NCBI RefSeq assembly: GCF_000816105.1
Contig: NZ_CP007140.1
Coordinates: 1,514,388-1,578,387 of the forward strand
DNA: 64,000 nucleotides
Reading direction: 5' to 3'
Origin: Thermococcus guaymasensis DSM 11113
Lineage (GTDB): Archaea; Methanobacteriota_B; Thermococci; Thermococcales; Thermococcaceae
Within the stretch, counting starts at the first letter, position 1; each line of letters begins with the position of its first letter. The translations under genes and the position numbers were made by a program. The notes beneath the pieces were generated by a model. The model saw only the letters and a list, made by a program, of their open reading frames with translations, was not told the DNA's origin and ran no database searches. This document shows, one piece after another, positions 16,851 to 26,550 of the stretch.

Positions 16851-17246
16851 ATGAAGCTGAAGGGTAGAAAGGTTGTGGGAGGAAAGGCGGAGGGCGAGCT
16901 GATAGTCTCGCAGAAGCCGCTCTCTTTCCTCGGCGGGGTTGACCCCGAGACTGGAATCGTAACCGACGCGGAGAGCGACATAAGGGGCCAGAGCATAGCG
17001 GGCAAAATATTGGCGTTTCCGCGCGGAAAGGGCTCAACGGTCGGCTCTTACGTAATCTACGCCCTCAAAAAGAGTGGAAAGGCCCCCAAGGCAATAATTG
17101 TGGAGGAAGCGGAGACGATAGTGGCGACGGGGGCCATAATAGCGGGCATTCCCATGGTTCAGGGGATAGATGTATCGAAGCTTAAAACCGGCCAGAAGGT
17201 TAGGGTGGACGCCGACAGCGGTGAGATCAAGGTTCTCGATGGGTAG
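16851..17246 (+). CDS. Phosphomevalonate dehydratase small subunit (DUF126)
   Basis: The protein has 131 residues, with the swivelling domain of the aconitase X small subunit (VVGGKAEGELIVSQKPLSF, DIRGQSIAGKILAFPRGKGS, then IIAGIPMVQGID). It pairs with the large subunit to close the active site. The ATG at 16851 follows GAGGTGGGAG. The M50 protease gene is 39 bases downstream, possibly with its own start signal. Confidence 0.92.
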   Translation: MKLKGRKVVGGKAEGELIVSQKPLSFLGGVDPETGIVTDAESDIRGQSIAGKILAFPRGKGSTVGSYVIYALKKSGKAPKAIIVEEAETIVATGAIIAGIPMVQGIDVSKLKTGQKVRVDADSGEIKVLDG

Positions 17247-17285
17247 ATTTTTAACCCTTCATTCCCTCTTTTATCGGGGGAGAGC

Positions 17286-18527
17286 ATGCCGAAGGGAATT
17301 TACGAGTGCGTGAACTGCGGACATAGGGAAGTTTTTGAGTCAAACGAAGCTCTCCTTGAGGGAGCGTGTCCGAAGTGCGGAGGAGACATGGTTCTGGTCG
17401 GCTTCAGCCTTGAGGCCGGAGAAGACAGGGTCGTAAGCGATGTTTCTGCGGAGGTAGAGGAACTTGTTTCGCGGTTCTATCAAGCAGAGCTCGTCGAAAA
17501 AAGGGGAGAGGTATACGTTTTTAGAGTTCAGGAGATATTTGAGCGGAATTTTGAAGTCGTTCTCGGGGAGTTTGAGAGTAAAGGTTACTGGGCCGCACTG
17601 AAGAAGGCCAACGGAGATGTAGTACTTTACGTTTTCCCGGCCGGCGAGATTAAGCCGGATAACCCCAAGATGGGAATAACGCTTTTCATCCTCACCCTCC
17701 TCTCCACCCTGTGGGCTGGCTACGTCCTCGCCCTTAACTACATAGCGACCCTTGATGAGTTTGGCCTACCCGGCTACAGGAACCCCTACGTTACCGCCAT
17801 AGCGTTCTCCCTCAGCGTCTTGGCGATCTTGGGAACCCACGAGATGGGTCACAAAATAGCGGCCACGATTCACAACGTTAAGGCAACGTTTCCCTACTTT
17901 ATTCCGTTCCCGAATATTCTCGGCACACTGGGGGCTGTGATACGGGTGAAGTCCCCGGTTCCGACGAGGGATGCTGCCGTTGACCTAGGGGTTAGCGGGC
18001 CACTCGCGGGCATCCTGGTGGCGATCCCTGTTACGATAATCGGACTTCGGCTCTCGCCTCTGGTTCCAAAGTCTCTAGTCCCACCCACGGAAGGGGGTGT
18101 TTACTTTGGTACGAACCTCTTCTTCGTTATACTTGAGAGGCTTGTACTGGGTGGGGCAATCACAGAAAATGACTACGTGGTATTCCTCCATCCCGTTGCA
18201 ATCGCCGGCTGGGTTGGGATCCTCGTTACTTTCCTGAACCTCATCCCCGCGGCACAGCTCGACGGCGGCCACATAGCGAGGGCCTTCATGAGCGAAAGGC
18301 TTCACCGGCGCTTCTCAATAGGAATCGGGCTGGCCCTTATACTCCTGAGCTATCTCTGGAGCGGATGGTTGATCTGGGGGCTTTTGATTCTCTTCATCGG
18401 CAGTACCGGGAACCCTGGAGCCCTTGACGAGGTAACCCCCGTGTCGCGGAGCAGAAAAGCTCTGGCAATCTTGGCCCTGTTTATATTTATACTGACGGCC
18501 ACCCCGGTGCCGCTGTCCGTTGAGTGA
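17286..18527 (+). CDS. Site-2 protease (M50) with N-terminal zinc ribbon
   Basis: The protein has 413 residues. Cys8, Cys11, Cys28 and Cys31 form a zinc ribbon, followed by an alpha/beta domain to about residue 120 and then a six- to seven-helix membrane protease domain. The catalytic motif HEMGH is at 185-189 and the second metal-site motif is LNLIPAAQLDGGH. Such enzymes cut substrates inside the membrane; the target is unknown. It converges with the HTH regulator gene with no gap, but no functional link is implied by that. Confidence 0.9.
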   Translation: MPKGIYECVNCGHREVFESNEALLEGACPKCGGDMVLVGFSLEAGEDRVVSDVSAEVEELVSRFYQAELVEKRGEVYVFRVQEIFERNFEVVLGEFESKGYWAALKKANGDVVLYVFPAGEIKPDNPKMGITLFILTLLSTLWAGYVLALNYIATLDEFGLPGYRNPYVTAIAFSLSVLAILGTHEMGHKIAATIHNVKATFPYFIPFPNILGTLGAVIRVKSPVPTRDAAVDLGVSGPLAGILVAIPVTIIGLRLSPLVPKSLVPPTEGGVYFGTNLFFVILERLVLGGAITENDYVVFLHPVAIAGWVGILVTFLNLIPAAQLDGGHIARAFMSERLHRRFSIGIGLALILLSYLWSGWLIWGLLILFIGSTGNPGALDEVTPVSRSRKALAILALFIFILTATPVPLSVE

Positions 18528-19076
18528 TCACTTTTCCCTCTCTTTCAATATCTGCTGGATGTCGTGGTATATTGTATCCCTGGAAACGTTGAAGATCCTT
18601 GCCAGTTCGGATATATTGAGGACCCTTGGGTTGTAATCAAAGAGCGACAGGACGTGAGCCAGAAGCTTTCTCCTGTCGGGGGTGCTGGTTATTTGAGTTG
18701 CCGGCTTCATCGGCAGGTTGTAGGCGACGACCCCAACGGCGTAAGTTTTCCTGGTTACTGGGGTCGTGTAGGTCCCGATTTTGAATGCAACAACTTCCGC
18801 ATTGTTGATCAGCGGATTTATCTCCGCCAGAACGCTTTCAATGGCCCTATCCCTGCTCCTGCCGGTTGAATACTTTGCAACAACCCTGCCCCCAAAATTT
18901 GAGGGATCTGCAAGAAGACTGGCCGAGAGATGCATAAAAGCACCGAACGTTAGGTCGATTTTGGCTGATTTTATGTAACCTCCAGACGCATTGAGGGCAC
19001 TCTCTATTTTCGAAGTGAACTCTTTAATGCAGTCCTCCACGCTCGCTGACTCACAGACGACATGGATAAGTCTCAT
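18528..19076 (-). CDS. HTH transcriptional regulator, archaeal
   Basis: The protein has 182 residues from the ATG at 19076. An alpha/beta domain of about 130 residues is followed by a C-terminal helix-turn-helix (VLNISELARIFNVSRDTIYHDIQQIL). A strong TATA box (TTATATATTTTG, about 19104-19116) puts transcription start within a few bases of this ATG. The N-terminal domain resembles no ligand-binding fold I can name. It may regulate genes of the AT-rich stretch to its right. Confidence 0.75.
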   Translation of the reverse strand: MRLIHVVCESASVEDCIKEFTSKIESALNASGGYIKSAKIDLTFGAFMHLSASLLADPSNFGGRVVAKYSTGRSRDRAIESVLAEINPLINNAEVVAFKIGTYTTPVTRKTYAVGVVAYNLPMKPATQITSTPDRRKLLAHVLSLFDYNPRVLNISELARIFNVSRDTIYHDIQQILKEREK

Positions 19077-19106
19077 TTCCGTCCCCTGCTTTATTTTGGA
19101 GCGCAA

Positions 19107-19375
19107 AATATATAAGCTCTTCTTTGTTAGGCTTTTTCTGTTAGTTACGGTGCATCAGTGAACTAATTTCAATCGGAGTTGGCTCAAATTAGGTTGTACT
19201 TACTCCAAAGTGGTCGGGGTTATTTTGTGGTGTCTCCAATACATTTACATTCTCGTTAAAGCTCACTATCTGTTCCCTCAATTTTGATAGGAAATTCGAC
19301 AAAATTACGGAGAAACCTATTTAAGGGGATCTTGTCTATAGCTATTTTGAAGATACCTACCGGAGGTGATGCGAA
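19107..19375. other. AT-rich intergenic region with divergent promoters
   Basis: These 269 bases contain no supported gene. They hold the regulator promoter at the left end and, at 19316-19325, the TATA-like CTATTTAAGG of the first pilin-like gene. The sequence between is AT-rich with no clear repeat or RNA motif. Confidence 0.6.
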
Positions 19376-19561
19376 ATGAAGAGGAAGGCCCAGGGTGCAA
19401 TCGAGTACCTGTTCATGATTGCGGCGGCGCTTATCATAGTTGCAGTGGTTATAAGGTACCTCAAGAGCTCAGGCGAGAGCACCGGTGAAACTATCAGCTC
19501 TGGCCAGAGCCAGATTAACGAGAAGGTTAGCGAAGAGCTCAGCTCGGCTCTTAGTGGGTGA
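19376..19561 (+). CDS. Class III signal peptide (pilin-like) protein
   Basis: The protein has only 61 residues. It begins MKRKAQGAIEYLFMIAAAL, the archaeal class III signal: a basic leader, then Q-G-A-I-E-Y before a hydrophobic helix, cleaved by an EppA-type prepilin peptidase. The mature part is a single helix plus a short Ser/Glu-rich tail, so it would be a minimal pilin or minor pseudopilin. The ribosome site GGAGGTGAT is strong. A similar gene follows 90 bases later. Confidence 0.85.
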   Translation: MKRKAQGAIEYLFMIAAALIIVAVVIRYLKSSGESTGETISSGQSQINEKVSEELSSALSG

Positions 19562-19651
19562 TTTGTTTTCACGCCATTTAAATTTTATTTGTAATTGATT
19601 TTTTCATAATGCTTTTATACAAGCTTTGTTTTCATTTATGAGGGTGATAAT

Positions 19652-19846
19652 ATGAAAAGGGTGGCCCAAGGTACAGTTGAGTACCTCCTGATGACAGCGC
19701 TTGTTTTAATAATAATCGTGTGGGGGATCTATTATGTGAGGATCCTTAAAGGCGGCCAAGAAAAACTCGCTGATAATCTTTCGAATGCAGAAAAAAGGTT
19801 TAATGAGAAGGTTCTAAGTGAGGTTTCATCTAACATTGGAGGATGA
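19652..19846 (+). CDS. Second class III signal peptide (pilin-like) protein
   Basis: The protein has 64 residues and begins MKRVAQGTVEYLLMTALVL, so it carries the same class III signal. The helix is followed by a short charged tail (KRFNEKVLSEVSSNIGG) that resembles the end of the first protein, suggesting duplication. It has its own TATA (CTTTTATAC, about 19612-19620) and GAGGGTGAT ribosome site. It overlaps the convergent membrane-protein gene by 17 bases. Confidence 0.85.
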   Translation: MKRVAQGTVEYLLMTALVLIIIVWGIYYVRILKGGQEKLADNLSNAEKRFNEKVLSEVSSNIGG

Positions 19847-21998
19847 CCTTTTCTATGTAAACTCCCCCCTCAAACTTTAGAACGTGGAGTCCGTCCTTGG
19901 TAATCTCGATCTGAAATACTGCGGGCCCATCGTTTAGAGTCCCAATGTATTCCCCGTCCAGATAGACTTTTGTATTGTCGCCAAGCCCCACTATTTTCAG
20001 GTGGGAATAGTTTCTATCGGAGACAAAAACTATGTATGACTCATTTGCCCTTGAAAAGACACCGTTCCATTCTTTAAGGAGAATTCCCTTGACGACCACA
20101 GGGTGCCGTAATAGAAAACCGTAACCAAAGTGCTTCCATTCGTCGGGGCTTGACGCATCAATAGTGTTATCTCTGAGCCGGAGAGCCCGGTAGAGCTCCT
20201 TAATGGCCTCGGGGCTCGAAGCATTCGCTGGTTTGGAGAGGTTAAAGACCCATATTCCATCTTGGTAAATTACAAGGGCTTTCCTGTCGAGGAGTGTTAG
20301 GGGTTTTATCGGCTCGATCTTGATATCCCCAAAGCCTCTGGAGTCTATGTACAAAATGCCGTCTGACGGTGGTGTGCTGACCTGTTTGATCTGCTTCCTA
20401 GCAAGCAGGGGTATCCAGTAGCCGGAGTCCTTGAAATCTGGCACGTAAAGCTGTTGCTCACCTATTGTCTTGAGCTCATTGAAAACGAGGAGTGCAGACT
20501 CATCTACAGTAGAGCAGAGCTCTCTGGAGTAATTGTCAACATTAACATAAAGCCCGGGTATCGTGAGCAGGAAAACAAACGCAACCACGCTCTTTTTGGT
20601 AGGGGGAAAGACTTCAAGAAAGCCGCTTATTCCGTATCCAATAATTAGTGGGAAGACTGGTGCCAATAGGATGTAGATTCTCTCGGAGTTCCATATAGCA
20701 GTGTAAAATGGTATATTAATATGGAACCATATTTTATCAAAAATCAGGAAGAAAGCAAATAAGACTGTGAGCAGGAGAGCTATCCCATTTTTTGACTTCC
20801 TCTTGAATATCAGGGCAACTCCCAAAACAAAAAACGGCAGGAACACGAACTGCCCGTTGTCCCAAAATGTTTGCTTTAAGATGTACGCTAACCAATGGGG
20901 ATTGTCCTTGAACGCATAGCCCGGGCTGTTGAATATTGGCCTTGTGTATACCTCCACTTTGAGCCGATTCGGGTACTCAAGAACGTAATACCCAACATAG
21001 CTTCCGAGTGCTTGGACAAAGAAAGTACGAATTGCAGGGATTCCCTGATGACGGTGGTGTATTAAATGCACGAACAACAATGATAGAGCAAATGCCTGAA
21101 ACATTAGGTACACATATGGATGAATCAAAAGAAGGGACAGTGTAATCAAGACTAGTAGGCTTAAATCTCCGAGGGGTACCTCGTTTTTCTTTTGTTTTGA
21201 AATGGCATGTGTATAAACAGTAATCGCAGCCAGGAAAAGGTAATAAGCTAAGAACATGTGAAGAAGAGAATAGTGAAGGTAGTAGTAGTACAAATAAGTT
21301 AAGGGAGCAACGATAGCAGATACTCTTGCTGTGTTTTCACTTCCAAAAAGTTCTTTTGCGGCTATGTAACTCCCGAGAGGTATAAACACCCATGTGAACA
21401 GTTTGAGGGCCTCCATTGCGAAGGGAACTTCAACCCTGCTGGCCAAGGAGATCCAGGATATCAAAGCGTGATACCCAGCAGGATACGTCAAAAATCCTGA
21501 GAAGCCTAAGGGATTATCTCGAATAAAAATTGTCTCCTCCCTCAGGATTTCCCATGATCTATACGCATGGAAGATTGCATCTGCCCCGACAGCTCCGGGG
21601 TAAGCTGGAACCTGCAAGAAAAACGCCTTAATCCCCGCAGATAGAAAAACTGAAAGCGAAAGGAAGAGTCTGTCCATTGAGGAAATATTCTTCCAGATCT
21701 CTAGCAGCGAGGCTTTACTGGGCCTCTTGAGCCAGAACAATAGAGTAATGAAATAGACGGTAGGCACGCTCATCCACAGTGGAAGCCTCAAAAGACTGAC
21801 AAGGTGGGCGGTAACAATAACGATACCTATACCCACTGCTGGTCCAAGAGTTAGCCTCCATACTGCAGGCTTCGACTCCAAAACAAGAATACCTAGGTAC
21901 CAAGGGACTAAAATTGAAAAGTATGGGCTAACAAGGCCAAGCACGAGTATCAAGATGAGCTCCATCAACTGGACTGCAACACCTTTAGTTCTCTGCAT
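19830..21998 (-). CDS. Large GT-C-type membrane protein, putative glycosyltransferase
   Basis: The protein has 722 residues, about 12-13 membrane helices up to residue 500, then a C-terminal beta-rich extracytoplasmic domain of about 200 residues. After the first helices there is a GADAIFHAYRSWEIL segment that resembles the acidic loop of GT-C enzymes. The ATG at 21998 follows AAGGAGGTGGT, a strong site, and overlaps the preceding gene by 34 bases, implying coupling. Donor and acceptor are unknown. Base composition is visibly AT-richer than the flanks. Confidence 0.7.
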   Translation of the reverse strand: MQRTKGVAVQLMELILILVLGLVSPYFSILVPWYLGILVLESKPAVWRLTLGPAVGIGIVIVTAHLVSLLRLPLWMSVPTVYFITLLFWLKRPSKASLLEIWKNISSMDRLFLSLSVFLSAGIKAFFLQVPAYPGAVGADAIFHAYRSWEILREETIFIRDNPLGFSGFLTYPAGYHALISWISLASRVEVPFAMEALKLFTWVFIPLGSYIAAKELFGSENTARVSAIVAPLTYLYYYYLHYSLLHMFLAYYLFLAAITVYTHAISKQKKNEVPLGDLSLLVLITLSLLLIHPYVYLMFQAFALSLLFVHLIHHRHQGIPAIRTFFVQALGSYVGYYVLEYPNRLKVEVYTRPIFNSPGYAFKDNPHWLAYILKQTFWDNGQFVFLPFFVLGVALIFKRKSKNGIALLLTVLFAFFLIFDKIWFHINIPFYTAIWNSERIYILLAPVFPLIIGYGISGFLEVFPPTKKSVVAFVFLLTIPGLYVNVDNYSRELCSTVDESALLVFNELKTIGEQQLYVPDFKDSGYWIPLLARKQIKQVSTPPSDGILYIDSRGFGDIKIEPIKPLTLLDRKALVIYQDGIWVFNLSKPANASSPEAIKELYRALRLRDNTIDASSPDEWKHFGYGFLLRHPVVVKGILLKEWNGVFSRANESYIVFVSDRNYSHLKIVGLGDNTKVYLDGEYIGTLNDGPAVFQIEITKDGLHVLKFEGGVYIEKVILQC

Positions 21999-24202
21999 TC
22001 AATGACCACCTCCTTCGAGGAGACGGAAACTATCCTGCCATCGCCAACATCAAGAATGAACTCAACCATATGCTCCGGACTGTAAACCTTGAAAGCTCCT
22101 CTTCCTCCCGGGCTTGCATAGCTTCCCTGATTATTGAGGATGACGACTGGCTCAGTAAACTCCAACGTGACGTTGATGACCTTTGGAAAGTGGAAGGTCG
22201 TGCCGTTTTCTCCGGGAGATATTGAGAATTTCAATTCAGTTCCATTTACCCTCTGCGTTGCGGTGTACACTCCGTCCACCAGCTTGATTTCCGTAAAGTC
22301 ATCATCCTTTAAGGGGCTCCTAAACACATGGAGGTAAAACACGGACGAGCCATTAATCCAGACCCTCACCTTTCCAAGGTAAGCCTCGAAAGAGAGTGCT
22401 CTGCTCCTGTTGTCCCTTTTTATCAGGGTTATCACGTCACCCTGAGGATACGATTTGGAGAATAGAAGCGTGTACCTCGAGTGTGCAGTCTTTTCCAGTT
22501 CTCCGAAAGAGTTCTTAAATACTGAAGACTCTTTTTCCATGGTGTACATCCACGTACTGAAAATTAGATAATCACTCTTGTTGACTGCCTCCCACAGTTG
22601 GCTCGAATTGTAGAGGTACGTGAGGCCAAATGTATCAAGGTACCATGGTTCTATCTTCAGATGGAGGTAATAGGCGTTAAAGGGATTCATAGCAAGATAT
22701 GTCCCTTCCGAAATGTTATGCTGAGAGATGTACCTGCCCAGATCGTCCCTGAGTTCTTTTCCATGGGCCTGCCATGCTATGAGGAGATCCCCTTTTGGAT
22801 ACCGGTATGCCATTCCGATTCCTGAGGCTCCCACAAGAATCATCATTACTATGAAAACCGCGAGGGAGGTTTTCCAGCTATTTTCCAACTCGAACTGGTC
22901 GAGGAGTGCATAGAGCACAACGAGGTAGAACACCATAAAAAACGGGTACAAAAACCTCTGGTTGGGGACTATTGGGAACACTATGAAGTACATCAAAAAG
23001 TTCATTAGAAGGAGGGATCCGAGGGACTTTTCAAGCCTGAACCTCCTGCCTTTTGCCCACCCTGTCAGGAGAACCGCGAGCAGTACCATCACAGGAATAT
23101 AGAAGACTAAGTAGTCTTGGGACTTGTCGGAGTACAGATGCTTGAGGATATTGTTAACATATGAAAACGGATTGATTATTGGGGCGTAGCGGCTTTTCTG
23201 TGCCAGGTATGTCTGGGTAAAGTAAGACATGGAGACCCCAAGGCCGAGGGTTCCTTCAACCACTATCTTTGGAATCAACAGGGCAAGGGTCAGTTCGAGC
23301 GCCGGCTTAATGTTTTCCACTACTACCCTAATGGTGCGTAGCAGAGGTTTTACATAGGAAATCTTCGTGACGTAAAGGAAGAGAAGACCCCAGATTATCA
23401 GAAAGAGTCCAACGGAGAAAATCTGCCCGACGATCTCTATGGGGTGTATTCCGGGAACTATCAGGATGCTCCTCATGAAATCGGAGGGGTAAGAAACTAT
23501 CACATCAACAATGATCACAGTTAGAAAGAGCGTCGTGGCGGTGAGTATGAACGTCTGAACCCGATTAAAGATGAGAGCCGCAGCCCTTTCCAGGTAGTCT
23601 CTCGTTTCTTTGCTCAGGAAAAGTACTAGTGTTAAATACAGTGCAACCGCATAGGGGATCATCGTGAACTTGGACGTGGTTCCCAACCCTGCCCAGAAAA
23701 GTGAAAAGTAGGCGTGCTTTGCTTCGTCCGTCTTGGAGTACTTGACGAAATGATAGAGCGACAGCACAGTGAAAAGTTCTATCGAGGTTTCATGGAATAC
23801 AAGGGAGTTCATCTCAACCATAGTTGGGTCAAAGATGAGGACAAGGGCAAAGAGCGCCCCCAGACGCCAGTCTTTCAGCTCTTTTCCAGTAAAATAAGCA
23901 AAAACAGCTGCAATCAGGCCTAAAACAATAGAAAAAGACCTGCCAACAATATAGCTGTCCCCAAAAAGACGGAGCCAGAGTGCCAGGAGGTAGTAGTAGA
24001 GTGGTGGGTGAACTGCAAAAACGTCTCTGTATGGGAGTATTCCTTGGTTTATGAAACGAGCTATCATGAGGTATGTGCCTTCGTCATAGTCAAAATATTC
24101 ATTCATCCCACCTTGAATAATCATAACCCTGAGGAGGAAATAGGGAATTGATAGCAGTGCAACTACAACAACATCGCGCTTCTGGAAGCCGTCGAATCTC
24201 AT
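21965..24202 (-). CDS. ArnT/PMT-like glycosyltransferase (GT39/GT83 type)
   Basis: The protein has 745 residues. It has the N-terminal GT-C signature: first helix, then YFDYDEGTYLMIARFINQG with the acidic catalytic pair, followed by HPPLYYYLLALWLRLFG. About 11-12 helices extend to residue 465, then a 270-residue soluble domain. Such enzymes move sugars from lipid-phosphate donors onto lipids or proteins outside the membrane. It is coupled with the second large membrane protein. Nearby pilin-like proteins are possible acceptors, but that is speculation. Confidence 0.82.
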   Translation of the reverse strand: MRFDGFQKRDVVVVALLSIPYFLLRVMIIQGGMNEYFDYDEGTYLMIARFINQGILPYRDVFAVHPPLYYYLLALWLRLFGDSYIVGRSFSIVLGLIAAVFAYFTGKELKDWRLGALFALVLIFDPTMVEMNSLVFHETSIELFTVLSLYHFVKYSKTDEAKHAYFSLFWAGLGTTSKFTMIPYAVALYLTLVLFLSKETRDYLERAAALIFNRVQTFILTATTLFLTVIIVDVIVSYPSDFMRSILIVPGIHPIEIVGQIFSVGLFLIIWGLLFLYVTKISYVKPLLRTIRVVVENIKPALELTLALLIPKIVVEGTLGLGVSMSYFTQTYLAQKSRYAPIINPFSYVNNILKHLYSDKSQDYLVFYIPVMVLLAVLLTGWAKGRRFRLEKSLGSLLLMNFLMYFIVFPIVPNQRFLYPFFMVFYLVVLYALLDQFELENSWKTSLAVFIVMMILVGASGIGMAYRYPKGDLLIAWQAHGKELRDDLGRYISQHNISEGTYLAMNPFNAYYLHLKIEPWYLDTFGLTYLYNSSQLWEAVNKSDYLIFSTWMYTMEKESSVFKNSFGELEKTAHSRYTLLFSKSYPQGDVITLIKRDNRSRALSFEAYLGKVRVWINGSSVFYLHVFRSPLKDDDFTEIKLVDGVYTATQRVNGTELKFSISPGENGTTFHFPKVINVTLEFTEPVVILNNQGSYASPGGRGAFKVYSPEHMVEFILDVGDGRIVSVSSKEVVIECRELKVLQSS

Positions 24203-24302
24203 GCACTTTCCCCTTTAAACGGGGAACTCTCTCCTTTTAAGCTTTAAGCAGCTCCAAAAAACATTTAACCTTTTAGGGCTAAATCAAAGAAAGGTGATAG
24301 CA

Positions 24303-24866
24303 ATGCCCTTCCTCTCATTCGGCTCAAAAAAGGGTAAAGTCAGAAAGATGCTTGAGAGTGACCAGATAGGGCAGGTTGTTGAAGAAGCAGCCAAAGACAA
24401 AAAGATCCGAGAGGCGCTTTTTGAGCTCCTCCAGGACTCCAACCCGGGTATTGTTGGAGATGCACTTCTCACTATAACGATGGTTATGGAGAATAACCCT
24501 GATGTCATAAGGCCCCATTTTACCGAAGAAACCGTCAAGAAGCTTTTGAGCCTGTCAGAATCCCGCAACCCCTACGTCCGCGAGAACTCAATGGTACTCC
24601 TCTACCGCCTCGCGAAGGACATGCCCGAGGTGGCGAGGAAGTACTGGCCTCTTTTCAAGAGCGAAGCAGAGCGGGTCTTAAAGGAAGGAGACGCAAACCA
24701 AAAAGGTTTCATGATGGTTCTGATCGGCGAGCTTGGGATGAAAGAACTCGGTGGTCTTGTTGAAGACTTCGTTAACGTTGAAGACAAGGTTATCCTCCCC
24801 TTTGAGGGCAAGAAGTGGGTAAAGCTCGGGGACATAGCAAGGGAAACTCTTGAAAAGCTTGTTTAG
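24303..24866 (+). CDS. HEAT-repeat protein
   Basis: The protein has 187 residues starting at the ATG at 24303 after AGGTGATAG. Repeated helical pairs (LFELLQDSNPGIVGDALLTI, VKKLLSLSESRNPYVRENS) show HEAT/armadillo repeats; no catalytic motif is present. It is probably a scaffold or adaptor. Its last 4 bases overlap the convergent CYTH gene. Confidence 0.75.
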   Translation: MPFLSFGSKKGKVRKMLESDQIGQVVEEAAKDKKIREALFELLQDSNPGIVGDALLTITMVMENNPDVIRPHFTEETVKKLLSLSESRNPYVRENSMVLLYRLAKDMPEVARKYWPLFKSEAERVLKEGDANQKGFMMVLIGELGMKELGGLVEDFVNVEDKVILPFEGKKWVKLGDIARETLEKLV

Positions 24867-25372
24867 CGGCTTTTTTCTTTAATCAGTTCTGTATAAAGCC
24901 TTGGCTCTACGTCTCTTTCAGTGAGGCCTAGTTTTTCTGCGAGGGCCCATATTTTTTTCTTCGCTTCATCAGGTGAGTCTGAGATGACCTCTATATCGAG
25001 AAAGCTTCCAATGTTTTCAACGTTGCTCAGCTCGAAGGTAACGTCGTTGAGCTTGTAGACGAGGCGGTGTTTTCGTATCAGCACGTCTTCACGGAAGCCG
25101 AGTCTCTTCAATATCTCCCTGGTCTTTTCGAAGCTCGAAACTTCGACTTCTATTTCATCGAATTCCTCGTTCCTGCCCGGGTCTTTAATGAGCTTGTATG
25201 TGAGGAAGGATTTCCCAAGGTTCCGGATCCGTCTAATCCTTAGGAGTTCATTTGAAGGAAGGGAAAAATAGAGATCCTCCTGCTCCTCGACCCGGACCAG
25301 TTTGGCCCCTAGGGACTTTAGTTTCCTTTCGATCTCTTCAAAATCAACTCGGAACTTTACTTCAATTTCCAA
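24863..25372 (-). CDS. CYTH-domain protein (class IV adenylate cyclase/ThTPase-like)
   Basis: The protein has 169 residues and covers a complete CYTH domain. The hallmark EIEVKFR is at the N-terminus, then basic and acidic tunnel residues (RIRRIR, SFLTYKLIKDP, EFDEIEVEV, SFLDIEVIS). Family members act on triphosphates (cAMP synthesis, thiamine triphosphate or polyphosphate hydrolysis); the archaeal activity is not settled. The start is an unusual TTG, supported by GGAGGTG nine bases earlier; no ATG is available in frame. It is last in a UbiX-Lrp-CYTH unit. Confidence 0.85.
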   Translation of the reverse strand: MEIEVKFRVDFEEIERKLKSLGAKLVRVEEQEDLYFSLPSNELLRIRRIRNLGKSFLTYKLIKDPGRNEEFDEIEVEVSSFEKTREILKRLGFREDVLIRKHRLVYKLNDVTFELSNVENIGSFLDIEVISDSPDEAKKKIWALAEKLGLTERDVEPRLYTELIKEKSR

Positions 25373-25378
25373 GGGGCA

Positions 25379-25861
25379 TTACACCTCCACGAGGAAGCCT
25401 ACGAGCTCCTCGCCCTTCTTCACGTCATCCAGGGGGTAGACGTTGACGGACTTGAGCGTTGGCAGGGTTTTTATGTTCTCTTCAATGAAGGCGTTGAGCT
25501 TTTCCTCGGTCTCGTCGCCGAGAAGGGCTATTACTGTATCCTTTCCGCTCTTGGCAACGAAGAGGACGTTGGGAAGCATCGAGAGGGTTCTCATGATGTG
25601 GTTAACGTAACGCTCAAGGAAGTCTTCAATTATTGGAGTCTCGACTTGTAGAATAACCAACGCGGTCTTTTTTGGTCTTAGCTCAGGTCCAAGAAGTATT
25701 GTGTAGTGATCTATAACTCCCCTCTCAATGAGTTTCTTAATCCTAAAGTGGATGGTGGATTCGGGCCTGCCAAGCTCTTCCGCTATTTCAGATATCGTGA
25801 GCCTTGCATCTTTTTTAAGCAGCCTGAGTATGGCCCTGTCGAGATCATCGAGCTGCATCAT
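25379..25861 (-). CDS. Lrp/AsnC family transcriptional regulator
   Basis: The protein has 160 residues: an N-terminal winged HTH ([24 protein letters not shown]) and a C-terminal RAM (ligand-binding) domain, which is somewhat divergent. The ATG overlaps the UbiX stop (ATGA), so it is translationally coupled to that gene. It precedes the CYTH gene by 6 bases. It may regulate its own unit; the effector is unknown. Confidence 0.9.
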   Translation of the reverse strand: MMQLDDLDRAILRLLKKDARLTISEIAEELGRPESTIHFRIKKLIERGVIDHYTILLGPELRPKKTALVILQVETPIIEDFLERYVNHIMRTLSMLPNVLFVAKSGKDTVIALLGDETEEKLNAFIEENIKTLPTLKSVNVYPLDDVKKGEELVGFLVEV

Positions 25862-26406
25862 GACCTCTCACCCCACCTTGGATAATCTACATTCACACCG
25901 ATCTGATCTAAGATCCTCCATATTATAAAGTTTATCATGTCATCCAATGTCTTAGGCTTTGTGTAAAAACCTGGAGAAGCTGGCATAACTATCGCCCCCG
26001 CCCTGGAGGCCCGTAGCATGTTCTCAATGTGTATCACGTTGAGTGGTGTTTCCCGGATTAGGAGCACGAGCTTTCTCCTTTCTTTAAGGGCAACGTCCGC
26101 GGCCCGGGCTATCAGGTTATCTGTTATACCGTTGGCTATAGATGCAAGCGTCTTCATTGAACACGGTGCTATGACCATTGCATCAAAACGGTAAGAACCG
26201 GAGGCGACTGGGGCAAAGAGGTCATCTTCGTCATAATCCGGTTTCAGCTCTATTCCGAGCTCATGCTTTGCAACGGCGATCCCGCTCTTTGAAGCCAGCG
26301 TTATTACTTCATGGCCAAGGTTTCTGAGTGTTTCAATGAGCCTAACCCCGTAGACACTGCCGCTGGCGCCGGTTATCGCTACTACAATGCGGAGCTTTCC
26401 TTCCAT
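25858..26406 (-). CDS. ubiX: UbiX-type flavin prenyltransferase
   Basis: The protein has 182 residues. The N-terminal FMN-binding signature is [20 protein letters not shown]; other family blocks are [28 protein letters not shown] and [33 protein letters not shown]. UbiX makes prenylated FMN from FMN and dimethylallyl phosphate for UbiD decarboxylases. No UbiD partner is in the window. The ATG at 26406 follows GGGGGAAAGG. Confidence 0.92.
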   Translation of the reverse strand: MEGKLRIVVAITGASGSVYGVRLIETLRNLGHEVITLASKSGIAVAKHELGIELKPDYDEDDLFAPVASGSYRFDAMVIAPCSMKTLASIANGITDNLIARAADVALKERRKLVLLIRETPLNVIHIENMLRASRAGAIVMPASPGFYTKPKTLDDMINFIIWRILDQIGVNVDYPRWGERS

Positions 26407-26550
26407 TCCTTTCCCCCAACGTATCACTCTGCTCTCTCCTTTTAAGTTTACCTAATTCCTGAATTTTCCTTTTCTTCCAGAATCAATGAATCTCAAAGCA
26501 ACAAAAATCTTAAATAATTCGCAGAAGGAGTACTTTAAGGGCTTCAAAAA

